DNA of 64,000 nt, taken from contig CAWBAJ010000014.1 of NCBI GenBank assembly GCA_963786765.1, forward strand, positions 6,020-70,019, in the 5' to 3' direction. The notes below the pieces were generated by a model that saw only the letters and a program-made list of their open reading frames with translations, was not told the DNA's origin and did not search any database. Below are positions 7,769 through 17,525 of the stretch, in pieces. The DNA comes from DATKNA01 sp963786765. GTDB lineage: Bacteria > Actinomycetota > Actinomycetes > Actinomycetales > Kineosporiaceae. The position numbers were made by a program, and so were the translations under genes. Numbering within the stretch: position 1 is the first letter of the stretch; every line of letters begins with the position of its first letter.

Positions 7769-9043
7769 GTGATCGACCTGCGTCGCCTGCGTGAGGATCC
7801 GGACGCCGTGCGCGCCAGCCAGCAGGCCCGCGGTGCCGACGCCGGCCTCGTCGACGCCGTTCTCGCCGCCGACGAGCGGCGACGGGCGGCCCTCGCGGAG
7901 TTCGAGCGGGTCCGTGCGGAGCAGAAGTCGCTGGGCAAGCAGGTCGCCGCGGCGTCCGGGGAGCAGCGCCAGGAGCTGCTGCGCCGGGCCCGCGAGCTCG
8001 CCGACCGGGTGAAGGCACTGCAGGGCGAGGTGGACGCCGCGGGCGAGGAGTTCGACCGCACGGCGCGGCGGATCGACAACGTGGTCGAGGCCGGGACGCC
8101 GTCCGGGGGCGAGCAGGACTACGTCGTGCTCCGCGAGGTGGGCAGCCCCCGGGACTTCGCCGCCGAGGGCTTCGAGCCGCTGGACCACCTTGCACTGGGC
8201 GAGCGGCTGCGGCGCCATCGACACCGAGCGCGGCGCGAAGGTCTCCGGGCCCGGTTCTACTTCCTCACCGGCGTCGGGGCCCGGCTGCAGCTCGCCCTGC
8301 TCAACTGCGCGATGGACCGGCGGTCGCCGAGGGCTTCACGCCGGTGATCACGCCGACCCTCGTCAAGCCCGAGGTGATGGCGGGCACCGGGTTCCTCGGC
8401 GCGCACGCCGACGAGGTCTACCACCTGGCCCGGACGACCTCTATCTCGTGGGCACCAGCGAGGTGGCGCTCGCCGGGTACCACGCCGGCGAGATCCTGGA
8501 CCTGTCCGGCGGCCCCCTGCGCTACGCGGGCTGGTCGGCGTGCTACCGCCGCGAGGCGGGCTCCTACGGCAAGGACACCCGCGGAATCATCCGGGTGCAC
8601 CAGTTCCACAAGGTCGAGATGTTCGTTGCGTGCCGGCTCGAGGACGCCGCCGCCGAGCACCGGCGGCTGCTCGAGTGGGAGGAGCGGATGCTGAAGGCGG
8701 TGGAGCTGCCCTACCGGGTCATCGACGTGGCAGCCGGCGACCTCGGCTCCAGCGCCGCCCGGAAGTTCGACTGCGAGGCCTGGCTGCCCACGCAGAACCG
8801 GTGGCTCGAGCTGACGTCGACGTCCAACTGCACCACCTACCAGGCCCGCCGGCTCGACGTCCGGGAGCGGAACCCGCACGCTCAGGAGTCGGCAACCGCC
8901 CCGTCGCCACGCTCAACGGCACGCTCGCGACGACGCGCTGGATCGTGGCCCTGCTCGAGAACCACCAGCTGCCGGACGGCTCTGTGCGGGTTCCGGAGGC
9001 CTTGCGGCCCTACCTCGGCACCGACGTCCTCAAGGCGCCGTGA
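7769..9043 (+). CDS. serS: Seryl-tRNA synthetase, interrupted by about five frameshifts
   Basis: Reading across frames rebuilds a full-length enzyme of about 424 residues. The N-terminal tRNA-binding coiled coil (MIDLRRLREDPDAVRASQQARG... to about residue 110) is followed by the class II catalytic core. Motif 2 (YRREAGSYGKDTRGIIRVHQFHKVEMF) and motif 3 (LTSTSNCTTYQARRLDVR) are intact. The end VATLNGTLATTRWIVALLENHQLPDGSVRVPEALRPYLG is typical. Frame changes are needed near 8203, 8250, 8322, 8430 and 8885, mostly at G or C runs. The enzyme charges tRNA-Ser and is essential, so sequencing indels are much more likely than a dead gene unless another copy exists. The stop overlaps the next GTG start. 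Confidence 0.85.
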
Positions 9044-9857
9044 CAGTCCGCGAACAGCTTCTGATCGCCCTCGACGTCGACGGGACGATCATCGACTACG
9101 ACGAGGCCCTCAGCGAGCGCGTCCGGAACGCCGTCGCGGCGGTCGTGCGGGCGGGCCATCACGTCGTCGTCGCCACCGGGCGCTCGCTGCCGGGGACGCT
9201 GCCCGTGCTCGACCGGCTGGGACTGACCGAGGGCTGGTGTGTCTGCAGCAACGGGGGCGTCACGCTGCGCCTCGATCCCGCGCTGCCCTACGGGTACGAG
9301 GTCACCGACCTCGTCACGTTCGACCCCGCCCCGGCGCTGCGCCTGCTGCGCGAGCACCTACCGACGGCGCTGTACGCCGTCGAGGATGTCGGCGTCGGGT
9401 TCAAGCTGACCGCGCCGTTCCCACCGGGGGAGCTCTACGGCAACCTCGAGTACGTCGACTTCGAGGAGCTGCTGGCCACTCCCGCGACCAGGGTCATCGT
9501 CCGCAGCCCGGAGCACACGCCGCAGGACTTCCTGCGGATCGTCGAGGACGTCGGGCTGCACGGGGTCGGCTACGCGGTCGGGTGGACCGCGTGGCTCGAC
9601 CTCGCCCCCGACGGCGTGAGCAAGGCCTCGGCGCTGGAGCCGGTGCGGGCGGCCTGGGGGTGGACGCGGAACGGACCATCGCGGTCGGCGACGGCCGCAA
9701 CGACGTCGAGATGTTCCAGTGGGCGGCGAGATCGGTCGCGATGGGGCAGTCCGGCCCGGAGTTGCGCGCGGTGGCGTCGGAGCTGACGGGTCCGGTCGAG
9801 GACGACGGCCTCGCCGACGTGCTCGAGCCCTTGGCCGCCCTGGCGGATGCTCACTGA
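9040..9857 (+). CDS. Cof-type HAD-superfamily hydrolase (one frameshift)
   Basis: Starts with a GTG overlapping the serS stop. The HAD nucleophile motif is ALDVDGTI (residues about 9-16). ATGRSLPGTLPVL is motif II, and DGVSKASAL with TIAVGDGRNDVEMF forms the motif III/IV region, which lies in another frame after a break near 9650 (GCCTG where GCCCTG is expected). The C2 cap between motifs II and III places it in the Cof/phosphosugar phosphatase group. Substrates of this group are varied, so none is assigned. Coupling to serS is by position only. About 272 residues when repaired. Confidence 0.8.
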
Positions 9858-10008
9858 GCTGCCGGCAAGGGCGTGCGGAACGAGGGCGGCTCGCCGTTCG
9901 TCGTCCTGGGACACAGCGGTGCAGTCGCCGAGGGTGCCCGCGCGGCCGCGGCAGAGGAGACTGACGGGGCTGTCGAGGGCAGCCGTCCGACCAGGCAGGG
10001 GAGACGCC

Positions 10009-11128
10009 ATGAGCACCGACGTGCAGGGCGGGCGCCCGCTGGGGCGCTTCCGCGTGCTCGGTTTCCCGGTGCACATCGACCTGACCTTCGTGCTGTTCGT
10101 GGGCTTCCTGGGGTTCTCGCAGGGGTTGACTCTCAGCGAGCTCGTGGTGTGGGTGCTGGTCGCGGTCGTGTCCGTGCTGCTGCACGAACTCGGTCACGCC
10201 GTCCTCGCCCGGCGGACCGGGGCGAGCCCTGCGATCACCCTGATGGCGATGGGCGGCGTCACGACCTACTCGCCGCCCCGGCAGCTGTCCCGCCTGGAGT
10301 CGCTCGGTATCTCGCTGGCCGGCCCGGCCGTGGGGCTCGTGCTCGGCGGCGCGCTGGTGCTGCTGCGACCGGACGAGGACCCGCCGGGGCTGGTCGGGTT
10401 CGCGCTGCGGCGGCGATCTTCACGACGGTGGGGTGGAGCCTGTTCAACCTGCTGCCCATCGTTCCTCTGGACGGCGGCCAGGCGCTACGCGAACTGCTGC
10501 CCGGTGAACCGATCGCCCGGGCGAAGCGAGCGGCGGTCGTGTCGATCGTCCTGGCCGTCGTGCTCGCGCTGGTCGCCGCTCCAGAAGAACTGGATCGGCA
10601 CGTTCGGGCTGGTCCTGGCGGCGTTCCTCGTGCTCGCCAACGTGATGCAGCTGCGCGGCCTGTCGGCGGCGCGGCGTCCGCACGAGGTCGCGAGCGGGGA
10701 CGGTGCCGGCGAAGGCAACGAGGTCCTGCGGCTGCTGTGGGAGGGCCGGCCGGCCCAGGCGCGAGCTGTTCTCGAGGGCATGGCGCAGTTCGAGGGCTCC
10801 TCGGGTGCGGACGCCGACCTCGCCCTGCACGGCGCGGTCCTGGCGACGACCGGCGAGCGCGGAGCAAGGGTTCGCCCTGCTGTACCAGGAGTGGTCCCGG
10901 CGCGAGGGCGACCAGCACGTCACGGGCCTCATAGCGCTCTCGCACCTGCTGCTGGGGGAGTGGCAGGACATCGCCCGGCTGTTGACCGGGCCGTCCGCGG
11001 CGATGGTGCCCGTGCCCATCGTCGTCCGGGCGATCTTCACCGCTCGGGCGAGTGGCGACGAGGACAGCGCCCGAAGGATCGAGGACGCCGCGCGTCGCGC
11101 AGGACTGCTACCGGCGCCCGGAGGCTGA
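10009..11128 (+). CDS. M50 site-2-protease-family membrane metalloprotease (about three frameshifts)
   Basis: ATG start with AGGGGAG upstream. The zinc motif LLHELGHAVLARR lies in a transmembrane segment, and the second zinc motif FNLLPIVPLDGGQALRELLPG follows in another frame, as in SpoIVFB-like M50B peptidases. The N-terminus (LGRFRVLGFPVHIDLTFVLFVGFLGF) is typical. The C-terminal third is a soluble helical region (LRLLWEGRPAQARAVLEGMAQFEG ... LARLLTGPS-like) resembling a TPR-type extension. Frame changes are needed near 10410, 10575 and 10860. Such enzymes cut membrane-bound regulators; no substrate is apparent from the neighbours. Confidence 0.8.
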
Positions 11129-11224
11129 ACCGCTCCGGTCGCCCTGGCGTGCCAATACGTAACGTAATCGGACTGTCACGCTAAGGTTCCTCACGCAAGC
11201 CGCCCGGCAGCGTGAGGAAGAGCG

Positions 11225-13403
11225 ATGGCCCCAGAGCAGCAGAGCCCGGCCCTGAACGACCCCGGGGTCGACAACCTCTTCGAGACGGTCATGCGCGGCT
11301 ACCACAAGCGCCAGGTCGAGGACTACATCGCTTGGCTGCAGGAGCAGGTCTCGGCGGTCAAGGCCGAGCTCATGGACGCACGCCGCGAGCTGGCCGTCGC
11401 CCGCGAGGACCTCGTCGCCACGAAGGCGCAGCTCCAGACGCGCCCGCAGCACGAGGAGATCAGCCTCCGGATGGCGCAGATCCTCCGGCTCGCGGAGGAG
11501 GAGGCGCAGCAGGAGCGGGACGCCGCGGCGAGGCAGGCGGGCGGCGTGCTGGAGCAGGCTCGCGGCGAAGCGCGCGCGAGCCTCGAGGCCGCCCGCAACG
11601 CCGCGGCCGAGATCGTCGAGGGTGCCCGGCGGGAGTCGGACGACGCCCTCGCCGGCGCTCGCGCCGAGGCGAACCGGCTCGTCGACACAGCCCGCCGCCA
11701 GGCGGAGGCCACGATGGAGCGACGCGCACGAGCGCGCCGAGCGCGTCCTCACTGACGCCGACCGTCGGAGCGGGCAGATCACCGCCCTCCAGCAGAAGCG
11801 CCTGGCGGCCGTGCTCGACCGCGCACGAGGACGCCGTCCGCCGGCTCGAGGTGGTGCGCGGCGTTCTCGGCGAGGTCCTCGTCCAGGACCGCGACCAGGG
11901 GGACCCCGCCTCGAAGGTCGACCCCATCCCCCTGCCCGCTGCCGGGGAGGCGCTCGACCCGGCGACGGTGCACGTTTCGCCCCGTCCTGTCTCGTCACCC
12001 GCTCCCGTCCAGACATCGCACTCCGCCCCTGCACAGACCGCTGCGCCGGCACAGCCCGCTCACCCGGCCCACGCCGCGACCCCTCCGCCTGCCCGCTCAG
12101 ACACCCAGGGGATGCGGGCGCGTCCGCCCCGCGGCAGGAACCTTCCGGTGCGCCGGGACATGCCAGGTCGTCGGGCCACGCGGCGCCTGCCCCGGCCTCC
12201 TCCGGGCCCGTTCCGCCCGCGCCGGCCCCCGCCGGGCCCGTTCCGTCCGCGCCGGCCGGCGCCGGCCAGGGCACGCCCGGTCCGATGTCGCCGGCTCCGA
12301 TGTCCTCGGCTCCGATGTCCCCGATTCCGATGTCGCCGGCTCCGAACGCGCCGGCCGCCGCCGGCTCGATCGGACCCGCCCCCTACGGCTCGCCGGCCGG
12401 GCCGGCGCCGGTCGCTCCCGCCCCGGCAGCTGCCGCCGTCGGTCCCTCCTCCACGCAGCCGGGAGCGGACGTTCGCGACCAGAGCGGCTCCGGCGCCCCC
12501 ACCTCCGGCGATGTCTACCCGGGCGCCGTAGCCCCTGGCCCTGTCGCAGCGGGCCATGTCAACCCGGCCGGGGTGAATCGCAGCCACAGCGACCCTGCCC
12601 AGCACGACCCTGACCAGCACGACCCTGCCCAGCACGACCCTTCCCAGCACGACCCTGCCCAGCACGACCACGCCCAGCACAACCCCGCCCAGCACGACCA
12701 CGCCCAGCACAACCCCGCCCAGCACGACCACGCCCAGCACAACCCTGCCCAGCACGACCCTGCCCAGCACGACCACGGCCAGCACGACCACGGCCGGCAC
12801 GACCACGGCCCGCACGACCACGGCCAGCAGAACCCGGGCCGGAACAACGCCGGCCAGCTCCCCCCGGGGCCGGGTGGTTCCGGCTCCGTTGGGCTGGGAC
12901 CGCTCGCGCGCGGGCTCTTCACCCCGGCGGTGGCCCCGCTGGGCGAGGCGCCCGGGGAAGCGCCGGAGGCGCACTTCGGCGGGCCGCCGCAGACCGCCGC
13001 CACGTCCGGAGCCCCGCCGGCTGTCTTCGGGATGGCGCCTCCGTCTTCCGCCCACACAGCCGCGCAGGAACACCAGGAGCGGGGCGGCGTGCCTGCCCCC
13101 CACCAGCTCTACGGGAGCTCTCCCGTCGACGGCGCCCCACCCGCCTCCGCATCCGCCGGTGCTCCGGCCCCGGCGGCCGGCGCCGCCGGGCCCGGTCGAG
13201 CAGCCGAGTTCGCGGAGCCCTTGCCGGTGCCGGCGCGTCCGCAGCCGAGGCCGGCGCCGAGAGAGCAGCCCGAAGCCGATGAGCCGCCGGCAAAGCCGAC
13301 GGCACGCCGGGCCGCCGCACGGACGCCACGAGCACGCAAGGCGGTGGAGCCGGTGAGCGGTGATGGTGCCGGGATCCACGGCGGGGACGGTTCCGCCGCC
13401 TGA
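11225..13403 (+). CDS. DivIVA-like coiled-coil protein with long Pro-rich and His-rich tail (about three frameshifts)
   Basis: Starts at ATG with GAGGAAG upstream. Residues about 12-45 (DPGVDNLFETVMRGYHKRQVEDYIAWLQEQVSAVKAEL) match the membrane-targeting start of DivIVA/Wag31 proteins, followed by about 170 residues of Ala/Glu/Arg-rich coiled coil. After frame changes near 11722, 11820 and 12112 comes a very long low-complexity tail rich in Pro, Ala and Gly. This tail contains a tandem pentapeptide region, DPAQH-type, described separately. The rebuilt length is about 725 residues, more than twice a usual DivIVA. DivIVA proteins sit at curved membrane and steer polar growth or septation. Whether the tail is one protein with the coiled coil depends on the inferred indels. 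Confidence 0.65.
12591..12845 (+). repeat. 15-bp tandem repeat encoding a histidine-rich pentapeptide array
   Basis: Seventeen consecutive units of GACCCTGCCCAGCAC type encode DPAQH, DHAQH, NPAQH and DHGQH variants, degrading at the end to DHGQQ and NPGRN. The array carries more than 20 His and many Asp residues within 85. All unit lengths are multiples of three, so selection has kept the reading frame. Confidence 0.85.
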
Positions 13404-13405
13404 CG

Positions 13406-13480
13406 CTGACCCGCTGCCGCCTGACCCGCTGCCGCCTGACCCGCTGCCGCCTGACCCGCTGCCGCCTGACCCGCTGCTGC
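13406..13480. repeat. 15-bp tandem repeat just after the DivIVA-like stop
   Basis: Five head-to-tail units of CTGACCCGCTGCCGC, the last with one change. It begins three bases after the stop codon. In the frame one base away it would read as a PLPPD repeat that could be an extension of the Pro-rich tail if an indel made the stop. Confidence 0.8.
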
Positions 13481-13562
13481 CCGGACGGGAGCCGACCGGG
13501 CAGCAGCCGACCTGCGGGCGGCGGGCGGCGAGTTGTACGAGGGCGTCCGCGAGGATGACCCC

Positions 13563-14436
13563 ATGCGGATGGTGGCCTGCGACCTCGACGGGACCATCGT
13601 GCGCGCCGACGGGACCGTCTCGCCCCGGACGGTCGCCGCGCTGGCCGCGTGCGAGCGCGCAGGAGTGCGCGTCGTCTTCGTGACGGGCCGCCCGCCGCGC
13701 TGGATGGCGCCCGTGGCGGCGGCAACGGGGCACCACGGGATCGCCGTGTGCGCGAACGGAGCGATCGTCTACGACCTCGCCGCCCAGCGTGTGATCACCA
13801 CTCGCGGCATTCCAGGGGCGGACGTCCGCCGCGTCGCCCGGGCCGTGCTCGACGCCGTCCCCGGCGGAGCCTTCGCCCTCGAGACCGGCCGTCGGCTTTC
13901 GTCGCGAGCCCGCGTACCGCACGCGCTGGCCGGGCTCGGACGGGGCGGTCGGGCCACTGGACGAGCTGCTCGCGGACGCCCCCGTCGTCCTCAAGATGCT
14001 CTACCGGCTCGAGCAGGGTGCGGCCGACGACATGCTCGCCGCGGCGCGCGCGGCGCTCGAAGGGTTGGCCGAACCCGTCCACTCCGACGCCACCGACTCC
14101 CTGCTCGAGATCGCCGCCCTGGGGGTGAGCAAGGCCTCCACGCTGGCGGTGCTCGCCGAGCAGCAGGGGCTCGGCCCGCAGGACGTCGTCGCGTTCGGGG
14201 ACATGCCGAACGATGTGCCGATGCTGCGCTGGGCGGGCACCGGGGTCGCCGTCGCCGACGCGCATCGCGAGGCCATCGCTGCCGCCTCCTTCGTGGCGCC
14301 GGCATGCGTGGACGACGGGGTCGCCCAGGTCGTGGAGCGCCTGCTGGCGGAACAGGGGGCTCCCTCGGTTTCCCTGCGCTCGGGCCCGGTGGCGCGGGTG
14401 AACCGGGACGACGGCCAGAGCCGAGCCGGGCCGTGA
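13563..14436 (+). CDS. Cof-type HAD-superfamily hydrolase (one frameshift)
   Basis: The start is placed at the ATG giving MRMVACDLDGTIV, with GCGAGG upstream. DLDGT is HAD motif I and VVFVTGRPPRWM is motif II. After a frame change near 13893 the protein continues ELLADAPVVLKMLYRLEQG ... LGVSKASTLAVLAEQQGLGPQDVVAFGDMPNDVPML, which supplies the motif III lysine and the motif IV GDxxND. About 290 residues when repaired. It is a second member of the same family as the hydrolase near 9.5 kb, only about 30 percent alike by eye. The substrate is unknown. The stop overlaps the permease start. Confidence 0.8.
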
Positions 14437-15683
14437 CTGCTCCGGTCCTCGCCCGGCGGCTCGGCACCCGGGACGCCGTCGCCGTCGGCCTCGGCGCCAT
14501 GCTCGGGGCCGGGATCTTCTCCGCGCCCGCCCCGGCGGCGCGCTCCGCCGGGGTCTGGCTCCCGCTGGCCGTGCTCGTGGCCGGGTTCGTCGCCTGGTGC
14601 AACGCCACCTCCAGCGCGTCGCTCGCGGCGGTGATGCCGCAGGCCGGCGGCACCTACGTCTACGCGGGCCGGATGCTGGGACCGGGCTGGGGGCACCTGG
14701 CCGGTTGGGGCTTCGTCACCGGGAAGACCGCCTCCTGTGCCGCCATGGCCCTGACGGTCGGCGCCTACGCATGGCCGCAGCGGCCCCGGGAGGCGGCCAC
14801 AATCGCGCTCCTGCTGACCGTCGCGCTCGGCACCGGCGGCGTCCAGCGCGGTGCCCGGCTCACACGCGTCCTGCTGGCGGTCGTTCTCGCGGTGCTGACG
14901 CTCGTCGTGGTTGCAGCCGCCGGTGTCGGCGCCGAGCCGGCGGTGGCCGGTCAGGTCGGCGGGCCGGCCGGGGTGCTCCCGGCCGCGGGGCTGATGTTCT
15001 TCGCGTTCGCCGGTTACGCCCGCCTCGCCACGCTCGGCGAGGAGGTCCGCGACCCGGCCCGGGTCATCCCCCGGGCCATCGCCGTAGCGCTGGCCGCCGC
15101 CCTCGTGGTGTACCTCGTAGTCACGACAGCTGCGCTGCTGGCCCTCGGCCCCGCCCGGCTCGCCGCGTCCGGGGCGCCCCTCGCCGACGTGGTGGCGGCC
15201 CGCGGCTGGGCGGGTGCCGTTCCCGTGGTGCGCGCCGGAGCCGTCGCGGCGGCGTCAGGGGCCCTGCTGTCGCTCCTGCTGGGCGTGTCCCGCACGTCCT
15301 TCGCCATGGCCCGCGACGGGCACCTGCCGCGCAGGCTGGCAGTCGTGCGATCCGGCGTCCCGTACCGCGCCGAGCTCGCCGTCGGGCTGGTGGTGCTCGT
15401 TCTCGTGTGGGTGGTCGACCTGCGGGGGGCCATCGGCTTCTCGTCGCTGGCGGTGCTGGCGTACTACCTGCTGGCCAATCTGTCCGCGCGCCGGCTCGCA
15501 CCGGGTGCCCGGCGGCACCCGCGGTGGGTCCCGGTCGCCGGGGCCCTCGGGTGCGCGGTGCTGGCCCTCACTCTGCCGCCGGCGTCGGTCGTGGCCGGTT
15601 CGGCGGTGCTGGCTGCGGGCGCCGTCGTCCGGGTGGTCGTGCAGCGGCGCCGGGACGCGCTCGAAAAGTCCCGGGTACGGTGA
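14433..15683 (+). CDS. APC-family amino acid permease
   Basis: 416 residues and about 12 hydrophobic segments. The family signature GLGAMLGAGIFSAPAPAA near the N-terminus is the unwound TM1 substrate site of APC transporters. GTYVYAGRMLGPGWGHLAGWGF and LMFFAFAGYARLATLGEEVRDPARVIPRAI are equally typical. The GTG start overlaps the hydrolase stop by four bases. The ferredoxin gene follows after 43 bases. It probably imports an amino acid or amine by proton symport; the substrate is not predictable. Confidence 0.85.
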   Translation: MTAPVLARRLGTRDAVAVGLGAMLGAGIFSAPAPAARSAGVWLPLAVLVAGFVAWCNATSSASLAAVMPQAGGTYVYAGRMLGPGWGHLAGWGFVTGKTASCAAMALTVGAYAWPQRPREAATIALLLTVALGTGGVQRGARLTRVLLAVVLAVLTLVVVAAAGVGAEPAVAGQVGGPAGVLPAAGLMFFAFAGYARLATLGEEVRDPARVIPRAIAVALAAALVVYLVVTTAALLALGPARLAASGAPLADVVAARGWAGAVPVVRAGAVAAASGALLSLLLGVSRTSFAMARDGHLPRRLAVVRSGVPYRAELAVGLVVLVLVWVVDLRGAIGFSSLAVLAYYLLANLSARRLAPGARRHPRWVPVAGALGCAVLALTLPPASVVAGSAVLAAGAVVRVVVQRRRDALEKSRVR

Positions 15684-15726
15684 GGACGGCCGCGGATCCG
15701 GAGCTGCGGCCCGTACGGGAGGGGCC

Positions 15727-15993
15727 ATGACACCACGTCGGCTGGCGGTGGACTGGCCCGCGTGCAAGGCACACGGCCTCTGCGCGGAGCTCCTGCCCGA
15801 GATCGTGCAGCTCGACGAGTGGGGATATCCCGTCGTGGCGCCCGGTCCGGTGCCCGAGGAGCTGGCGCGCCATGCACAGCGCGCGGTCTCCTCGTGCCCG
15901 ACTCTCGCGCTGCGGCTGGTCGCCGCCCCGGAACCTCAGCGCGAGGTCATGGCTGCGGATTCACCTCGTCGCCGATCTCGTCGATCTTCTTGA
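15727..15993 (+). CDS. Small ferredoxin, probably [3Fe-4S]
   Basis: 88 residues. The cluster ligands fit the pattern CKAHGLC ... SCPTLAL, i.e. C-x5-C and a distal Cys-Pro, which is the three-iron ferredoxin form that feeds actinobacterial P450s. ELLPEIVQLDEWGYPVV between them is characteristic. GGAGGGGCC lies just before the ATG. No P450 or reductase is adjacent, so the partner is unknown. The last 47 bases overlap the convergent gene, so the Arg/Ser-rich tail may be dispensable. Confidence 0.8.
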   Translation: MTPRRLAVDWPACKAHGLCAELLPEIVQLDEWGYPVVAPGPVPEELARHAQRAVSSCPTLALRLVAAPEPQREVMAADSPRRRSRRSS

Positions 15994-16351
15994 TGAGGAC
16001 CCGGACGGCGTCCAGGCACCTGGCGACGTCCTGGGCCTCGCGGTGGCGGGCGGCCTCGTCCGCCATCAGCGCCGCCTCGGTCGCGTGGGCGCCCAGGGTG
16101 GCGGCCCGCCGGATGGACGCCAGCACCTGCTCCGCGCGTTCGGGGTCGTAGGCACGCCGCCGGCCGGCCGCGGTCTCCACGTCTTCGAGGACGGCGTCGA
16201 GCGGCGAGGCGACGTGGGTGAGTTCCCTGCGGAGGTTGTGATCGGAGATCACACGGACGCTCTCGTGGTAGCGCTCGACCGCCCGCCGGTACCGCTCGAC
16301 GGCTGACGTCCACGTCGCCGCGGAGCCGCGCAGGGGTCGCCGGATCGACAC
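15947..16351 (-). CDS. Helical protein of unknown function, bpa-associated paralogue 2
   Basis: 134 residues from a GTG start, mostly long amphipathic helices. The N-terminal half (TWTSAVERYRRAVERYHESVRVISDHNLRRELTHVASPLDAVLEDV) aligns by eye with the upstream neighbour (MWRRAHDNFRRAFDRYHQLLERVPSSTVRDHLEATGGRLAEVLDEV), so the two are tandem paralogues. The C-terminus continues with helices ending KKIDEIGDEVNPQP. No signal peptide or membrane segment is seen. Both lie downstream of the proteasome-activator gene on the same strand. Function is not known; a link to Bpa is only positional. Confidence 0.6.
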   Translation of the reverse strand: MSIRRPLRGSAATWTSAVERYRRAVERYHESVRVISDHNLRRELTHVASPLDAVLEDVETAAGRRRAYDPERAEQVLASIRRAATLGAHATEAALMADEAARHREAQDVARCLDAVRVLIKKIDEIGDEVNPQP

Positions 16352-16461
16352 GCGTGCACCTCGCACCACACGGGTGCGACGCGTCCCCGAGACACGCCGC
16401 TGCGGCCATAGTGCATGCGTCGTGCTCGGAGCGATACAGCAGAAGCCCGTTCGGGGGACCT

Positions 16462-16881
16462 TCAGGCCTGCTCGGCGGCCCGCACCAGCTCCTCGGCCCG
16501 CCCGGCCTGCTCCGCGGCCTGGTCCACCGCGCGGGCGGCCGCGCCTGCCGAGCTCGCGGCCTCCTCGAGTTGCTGGGCGCGTACTGCGACGACGGCCAGC
16601 ATCACGGCCTCGCCCGATTGGGCTGCGAGGGTCGCGCCGCGGGCAAGCGACCGGTGCGCGTCGAGCAGCGCCCCGCCGTGACCGCCGGGTAGGTCGTCGC
16701 TCTCGCTGGGTGCGAGCCGTTGGGCGGCGACGCAGACGGCGTGCACCTCGTCCAGCACCTCGGCGAGCCGCCCGCCCGTCGCCTCGAGATGGTCCCGGAC
16801 CGTGCTGGATGGCACGCGCTCCAGAAGCTGGTGGTAGCGGTCGAAGGCGCGGCGGAAGTTGTCGTGCGCACGCCGCCACAC
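16462..16881 (-). CDS. Helical protein of unknown function, bpa-associated paralogue 1
   Basis: 139 residues from a GTG start. The frame is open a further 15 or so codons upstream (PLPRLRRRADPLGNG), so a CTG or other non-standard start close to the bpa stop is possible. The N-terminal RRAFDRYHQLLERV...LDEV segment resembles the downstream gene. The C-terminal 60 residues are a coiled coil almost free of Pro and Gly (AQQLEEAASSAGAAARAVDQAAEQAGRAEELVRAAEQA). It is probably co-transcribed with bpa. Not assigned to a known family. Confidence 0.6.
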   Translation of the reverse strand: MWRRAHDNFRRAFDRYHQLLERVPSSTVRDHLEATGGRLAEVLDEVHAVCVAAQRLAPSESDDLPGGHGGALLDAHRSLARGATLAAQSGEAVMLAVVAVRAQQLEEAASSAGAAARAVDQAAEQAGRAEELVRAAEQA

Positions 16882-16928
16882 GCCGTTGCCGAGGGGATCG
16901 GCGCGGCGGCGCAGCCGCGGCAGGGGCG

Positions 16929-17525
16929 TCAGAGGTACTGGCCCGTGGCCGGCGGGTGCGTCTCGTCCGGGCCCGGCCGGCCGCCGACGAGGCCGGGGTG
17001 GCCGGGTGGCAAGGCCCGGCGCATCTGCTCCAGCTGCGCGCGCGCCGCCATCTGCTGGGCGAACAGCGCGGTCTGGATCCCATGAAAGAGACCCTCGAGC
17101 CAGCCGACGAGCTGCGCCTGCGCGATACGGAGCTCGGCGTCCGACGGCGTCTCCTGCTCGGCGAACGGAAGGGTGATCCTGTCGAGCTCCTCCACCAGCT
17201 CCGGCGCCAGGCCCTGCTCGAGCTCGGCGATGGACCGGCTGTGGATCCGCGCGAGACGCGCCCGGCCGGCCTCGTCGAGGGGTGCGCTACGCACCTCCTC
17301 CAGCAGTTGCTTGATCATGCTTCCGATGCGCATGACCTTGGCCGGCTGCTCGATGAGCTCGGTCGGGCTCGGGCCGTCGTCACCGGAGTCCGCGCCCGAG
17401 ACGGCCATGCCCTCGGGGGTCACGACGACCACGCGGTCGCGGACCTGCCCTCCGTCGCGACCGGGGCCGGCATCGTTGCCGCCCCCGAGGATGGCGCCGT
17501 CCGGTCCCTGTGCTGGCTCGGTCAT
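16929..17525 (-). CDS. bpa: Bacterial proteasome activator Bpa (PafE)
   Basis: 198 residues. The core VVVVTPEGMAVSG ... ELIEQPAKVMRIGSMIKQLLEEVRSAPLDEAGRARLARIHSRSIAELEQGLAPELVEELDRITLPF is the four-helix bundle of Bpa, which forms a dodecameric ring. The C-terminus ends HPPATGQYL; the terminal GQYL is the HbYX-like tail that docks on the 20S proteasome and opens its gate without ATP. This marks the organism as a proteasome-bearing actinobacterium. The ATG chosen gives MTEPAQGP; another in-frame ATG lies nine bases upstream. The gene is divergent from the cysteine-desulfurase-like gene. Confidence 0.92.
   Translation of the reverse strand: MTEPAQGPDGAILGGGNDAGPGRDGGQVRDRVVVVTPEGMAVSGADSGDDGPSPTELIEQPAKVMRIGSMIKQLLEEVRSAPLDEAGRARLARIHSRSIAELEQGLAPELVEELDRITLPFAEQETPSDAELRIAQAQLVGWLEGLFHGIQTALFAQQMAARAQLEQMRRALPPGHPGLVGGRPGPDETHPPATGQYL

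Noticed and set aside
12591..12845. Tandem repeats as a possible CRISPR array
   Set aside because: The units are contiguous with no spacers and keep a coding frame.
12060..13994. 644-codon minus-strand frame with GSGGS and VVVLG repeats
   Set aside because: It is the mirror of the plus-strand repeats and lacks any domain; the plus strand carries DivIVA and HAD signatures.
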